From Phocoena phocoena (lineage: Eukaryota; Chordata; Mammalia; Artiodactyla; Phocoenidae), in assembly GCF_963924675.1 (NCBI RefSeq), contig NW_027077450.1, positions 393,992-457,991 of the forward strand: a stretch of DNA of 64,000 nucleotides, read 5' to 3'. The notes under the pieces are model-generated. The model saw only the letters and a program-made list of their open reading frames with translations, did no database searches and was not told the origin of the DNA. Both the position numbers and the translations under genes were made by a program. This document shows positions 59,901 through 64,000 of this stretch, piece after piece. Position 1 is the first letter of the stretch. Each line of letters starts with the position of its first letter.

Positions 59901-60574
59901 GTACGACAACTGTTTAGGGTGAGTGTACGTGTTAGGGTACGGTTTAGTGTTAGCGTACGGGTTAGGATTACGGGACGGGTTAGGGTAAGGCTTCGGGTAA
60001 GGGTTAGACTTAGGGTTAGGGTTACGGTTAGTGTTAGGGGACGGGGACGGTTTAGGGGACAGGTTAGGGTACGACAACTGTTTAGGGTGAGCGTACGTGT
60101 TAGGGTACAGGTTATTGTTAGTGTACGGGTTAGGATTATGGGACGGGTTAGGGTAAGGCTTCGGGTAAGGGTTAGGGTTAGGGTTAGGTTTAGGGTTAAG
60201 GTACGGGTACGGGGACGGTTTAGGGGACAGGTTAGTGTACGACAACGGTTTAGGGTGAGCGTACGTGTTAGGGTATGGGTTATTGTTAGCGTACGGTTTA
60301 GGATTAGGGGACGGGTTAGGGTAAGGCTTCGGGTAAGGTTTAGGGTTAGGGTTAGGGTTAGGGTTAGGGTTAGGGGACGGGGACGCTTTAGGGGACAGGT
60401 TAGGGTACGACAACGGTTTAGGATGAGCGTACGTTTTAGGGTACGCGTTAGAGTTAGCATACGGGTTAGGATTAGGGGACGGGTTAGGGTAAGGCTTCGG
60501 GTAAGGATTAGGGTTAGGGTTAGGGTTAGAGTTAGGGTTAGGGGATGGGGACGGTTTAGGGGAGAGGTTAGGGT

Positions 60575-62036
60575 ACGTCAACGGTTTAGGGTGAGCGTAC
60601 GTGTTAGGGTACTGGTTAGTGTTAGCGTATGGTTTAGGATTAGGGGACGGGTTAGGGTAAGGCTTTGGTTAAGGTTAGGGTTAGGGTTAGTGTTAGGGTT
60701 AGGGGACGGGGACGGTTTAGGGGACAGGTTAGGGTACGACAAATGTTTAGGATGTGCATACGTGTTAGGGTACGGGTTAGTGTTAGCGTACGGGTTAGGA
60801 TTAGGGGAATGGTTAGGGTAAGGCTTCGGGTAAGGGTTAGGGGTAGGGTTAGGGTTAGGGGACGGGGACGGTTTAGGGGACAGGTTAGGGTACAACAACG
60901 GTTTAGGGTGAGCGTACATGTTAGAGTACAGGTTAGTGTTAGCCTACGGGTTAGGATGAGGGGACGGGTTAGGGTAAGGCTTCGGGTAAGGGTTACGGTT
61001 AGGGTTAGGTTTTGGGGACGGGGACGGGGACGGGGACGGTTTAGAGGACAGGTTAGTGTACGCCAACGGTTCAGGGTGAGCGTACGTGTTAGGGTACGGT
61101 TTAGTGTTAGCGTATGGGTTCGGATTAGGGGACGGGTTAGGGTAAGGCTTTGTATAAGGTTTAGGGTTAGGGTTAGGATTAGGGTCAGGGTTAGGGGACG
61201 GGGATGGTTTAGGGGACAGGTTAGGGTACGACAACGGTTGTGGTGAGCGTACGTGTTAGGGAACGGGTTAGTGTTAGCGTACGGGTTAGGATTAAGGGAC
61301 GGGTTAGGTTAAGGCTTCAGGTAAGGGTTAGGGTTAGGGTTAGGGTTAGGGTTAGGGGACGGCGACGGTTTAGGGGACAGGTTAGGGTACGACAACTGTT
61401 TAGGGTGAGTGTACGTGTTAGGGTACGGTTTAGTGTTAGCGTACGGGTTAGGATTACGGGATGGGTTAGGGTAAGGCTTCAGGTAAGGGTTAGGTTTAGG
61501 GTTAGGGTTAGGAGACGGGGACGGTTTAGGGGACAGGTTAGGGTACGACAACGGTTTAAGGTGAGCGTACGTGTTAGGGTACGGGTTAGTGTTAGCGTAC
61601 GGGTTAGGATTAGGGGACGGGTTAGTGTAAGGCTTCGGTTAAGTGTTAGGTTTAGGGTTAGGGTTAGGGTTAGGGGACGGGGACGGATTAGGGGACAGGT
61701 TAGGGTACGACAGCGGTTTAGGGTGAGCATACGTGTTAGGGTACGGGTTAGTGTTAGCCTTCGGGTTAGGATTAGCGGACGTGTTAGGGTAAGGCTTCGG
61801 GTAAGGGTTAGGGTTAGGGTTAGGTTTAGGGTTAGGGGACGGGGACCGGGACGGTTTAGGGGACAGGTTAGTGTACGACAAAGGTTTAGGGTGAGCGTAC
61901 GTGTTAGGGTACCGGTTATTCTTAGCGTACGGGTTAGGTTTAGGGGACGAGTTAGGGTAAGGCTTCGGGTAAGGTTTAGGGTTAGGGTTAGGGTTAGGGT
62001 TAGGGGATAGGGACGGTTTAGGGGAGAGTTTAGGGT
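60575..62036 (+). repeat. Distal higher-order repeat, copy 1 (about 1.46 kb)
   Basis: It is delimited by the rare string GGGTACGTCAACGG, seen at about 60,572, 62,035 and 63,837. It also contains GATGTGCATACGTG near 60,752 and GGTTGTGGTGAGCG near 61,237, both of which recur in copy 2. Confidence 0.75.
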
Positions 62037-63838
62037 ACGTCAACGGTTTAGGGTGAGCGTACGTGTTAGGGTACTGGTTAGTGTTAGTGTATGGTTTAGG
62101 ATTAGGGGACGGGTTAGGGTAAGGCTTTGGTTAAGGGTTAGGGTTAGGGTTAGTGTTAGGGTTAGGGGACGGGGACGGTTTAGGGGACAGGTTAGGGTAC
62201 GACAAATGTTTAGCATGTGCATACGTGTTAGGGTACGGGTTAGTGTTAGCGTACGGGTTAGGATTAGGGGAATGGTTAGGGTAAGGCTTCGGGTAAGGGT
62301 TAGGGGTAGGGTTAGGGTTAGGGGACGGGGACGGTTTAGGGGACAGTTTAGGGTACAACAACGGTTTAGGGTGAGCGTACATGTTAGAGTACAGGTTAGT
62401 GTTAGCGTACGGGTTAGGATTAGGGGACGGGTTAAGGTAAGGCTTCGGGTAAGGGTTAGGGTTAGGGTTAGGGTTAAGGTTAGGGGACGGGGACGGTTTA
62501 GGGGACAGGTTAGGGTACGACAACGGTTTAGGGTGAGCATACGTGTTAGGGCATCGGTTAGTGTTAGCCTACGGGTTAGGATTAGGGGACGGGTTAGGGT
62601 AAGGCTTCGGGTAAGGGTTACAGTTAAGGTTAGGTTTTGGGACGGGGACGGGACCGGGAACGGTTTAGAGGACAGGTTAGTGTACGACAACGGTTCAGGG
62701 TGAGCGTACGTGTTAGGGTACGGGTTAGTGTTAGCGTACGGGTTAGGATTACGGGACGGGTTAGGGTAAGGCTTCGTATAAGGTTTAGGGTTAGGGTTAG
62801 GATTAGGGTTAGGGTTAGGGGACGGGGATGGTTTAGGGGACAGGTTAGGGTACGACAACGGTTGTGGTGAGCGTACGTGTTAGGGAACGGGTTAGTGTTA
62901 GCGTACGGGTTAGGATTAAGGGACGGGTTAGGTTAAGGCTTCAGGTAAGGGTTTGGGTTAGGTTTAGGGTTAGGGTTAGGGGACGGCGACGGTTTAGGGG
63001 ACAGGTTAGTGTACGAAAACTGTTTAGGGTGAGTGTACGTGTTAGGGTACGGGTTAGTGTTAGCGTACGGGTTAGGATTACGGGACGGGTTAGGGTAAGG
63101 CTTCGGGTAAGGGTTAGGGTTAGGGTTAGGGTTAGTGTTAGGGGACGGGGACGGTTTAGGGGACAGGTTAGGATACGACAACGGTTTAGGATGAGCGTAC
63201 GTGTTATGGGAAAGGTTATTGTTAGTGTACGGTTTAGGATTAGGGGACGGGTTACGGTAAGGCTTCGGGTAAGGGTTAGGGTTAGGGTTAGGGTTAGGGA
63301 TAGTGTTAGGGGACGGGGAAGATTTAGGGGACAGGTTAGGATACGACAACGGTTTAGGGTGAGCATACGTGTTAGAGTACGGTTTAGTGTTAGCGTACGG
63401 GTTAGGATTAGGGGATGGGTTAGGGTAAGGCTTCGGGTAAGGGTTAGGGTTAGGGTTAGGTTTAGGGTTAGGGGACGGGGACCGGGACGGTTTAGGGGAC
63501 AGGTTAGTGTACGACAACGGTTTAGGGTGAGCGTACGTGTTAGGGTACCGGTTATTGTTAGCGTACGGGTTAGGATTAGGGGACGAGTTAGGGTAAGGCT
63601 TCGGGTAAGGTTTAGGGTTAGGGTTAGGGTTAGGGTATGTGACGGGGACGCTTTAGGGGACAGGTTAGGGTACGACAACGGTTTAGGATGAGCGTACGTG
63701 TTAGGGTACGGGTTAGAGTTAGCATACGGGTTAGGATTAGGGGACGGGTTAGGGAAAGGCTTCGGGTAAGGGTTAGGGTTAGGGTTATGGTTACGGTTAG
63801 GGTTAGGGGATGGGGACTGTTTAGGGGAGAGGTTAGGG
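62037..63838 (+). repeat. Distal higher-order repeat, copy 2 (about 1.80 kb)
   Basis: Longer than copy 1 by about two monomers. It shares the markers near 62,218 (ATGTGCATACGTG) and 62,860 (GGTTGTGGTGAGCG), at offsets of 1,466 and 1,623 bp. Confidence 0.75.
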
Positions 63839-64000
63839 TACGTCAACGGTTTAGGGTGAGCGTACGTGTTAGGGTACGGGTTAGTGTTAGCGTACGGTTT
63901 AAGATTAGGGGACGGGTTAGGGTAAGGCTTTGGTTAAGGGTTAGGGTTAGGGTTAATGTTAGGGTTAGGGGACGGGGACGGTTTAGGGGACAGGTTAGGG
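63839..64000 (+). repeat. Distal higher-order repeat, copy 3 (cut by window end)
   Basis: Starts with CGTCAACGGTTTAGGG and GCTTTGGTTAAGGG (about 63,927), as copies 1 and 2 do. Only one monomer is visible. Confidence 0.65.

Larger units (their letters stand above)
19877..64000 (+). repeat. Telomere-hexamer-derived satellite (about 150-174 bp monomers), about 44 kb
   Basis: The block is made of degenerate TTAGGG hexamers. The consensus monomer can be read as consecutive 6-mers: GGTGAG, CGTACG, TGTTAG, GGTACG, GGTTAG, TGTTAG, CGTACG, GGTTAG, GATTAG, GGGACG, GGTTAG, GGTAAG, GCTTCG, GGTAAG, then two to six GGTTAG, then GGGACG, GGGACG, GTTTAG, GGGACA, GGTTAG, GGTACG, ACAACG, GTTTAG. Successive GGTGAG anchors near 23921, 24071, 24233, 24401, 24563 and 24713 are 150-168 bp apart, differing by whole hexamers. 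Roughly 275 monomers fit. The G-rich strand is the plus strand throughout. I see no unique DNA or other element inside. The repeat continues past the window end. Confidence 0.93.
23701..64000 (+). repeat. Homogenised zone of the telomere-hexamer satellite
   Basis: Monomers are regular and mostly in continuous hexamer register, so frames stay open over kilobases in several of the six frames. Pure runs of six TTAGGG occur at 35046-35084, 46390-46428, 49671-49709, 54264-54302 and 58371-58409; I found none longer. Kilobase-scale tandem duplications, listed separately, are superimposed. Confidence 0.75.

Noticed and set aside
19877..64000. A true telomere, or a simple interstitial telomeric repeat
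   Set aside because: Pure runs stop at six hexamers and the sequence follows an ordered monomer of variant hexamers, so it is a satellite derived from telomeric DNA.
1..64000. tRNA, rRNA, promoter or gene-like islands
   Set aside because: Nothing outside the repeats is present; every stretch is accounted for by one of the three satellites or the single L1 insertion.

Overview
This window holds no protein-coding gene that I can support. It is wall-to-wall repetitive DNA from a mammal, almost certainly a cetartiodactyl and most likely a whale or dolphin. Two things point there. First, a 5'-truncated LINE-1 (L1) at 4096-4767 has the 3' end typical of ruminant/cetacean L1s (GCTGATTCACTTTG followed by an AATAAA signal and a short A-tail). 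Second, positions 3735-19876 are a tandem repeat of about 1,747 bp whose right half is an antisense L1 3' end. From memory, the 'common cetacean satellite' has a unit of about 1.75 kb (shorter, about 1.58 kb, in delphinids) and has been described as L1-derived; both properties fit.

Layout. (1) 1-3734: a GC-rich satellite with three nested levels. Degenerate subunits of about 54 bp are grouped roughly eleven at a time into a 592-bp monomer, and three monomer types alternate to give a 1,775-bp higher-order unit. (2) 3735-19876: nine tandem copies (first and last truncated) of the 1,747-bp satellite. Each copy consists of a 72-bp near-perfect palindrome resembling a mariner-derived MITE, about 0.8 kb of sequence I do not recognise, and about 0.88 kb of antisense L1 3'UTR plus the ORF2 tail. 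The first copy carries a later sense-strand L1 insertion with 11-bp target-site duplications. (3) 19877-64000: about 44 kb of a satellite built entirely from degenerate telomeric hexamers. Its monomer is about 25 hexamers plus a variable number of pure TTAGGG units, giving lengths of about 150-174 bp in 6-bp steps. It is overlaid with kilobase-scale tandem duplications and is more degenerate at its left end.

Taken together this looks like subtelomeric or terminal heterochromatin. The G-rich TTAGGG strand reads left to right, so if the locus is in normal orientation the centromere is to the left and the chromosome end to the right. The window does not reach a true telomere, because the longest pure TTAGGG runs I found are six hexamers. 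The many long open frames in the third block (up to about 900 codons, on both strands) result from a stop-poor repeat whose length is a multiple of 6; they encode only Val-Arg, Asn-Pro or Leu-Thr low-complexity strings and are not annotated as genes.

The points most worth a second look are: the telomere-hexamer satellite, with its nucleosome-like period and C found almost only in CpG; the satellite junction that falls inside a palindrome; the retention of ancestral L1-like states in the edge copies of the 1,747-bp array; and the three-level hierarchy of the left array.
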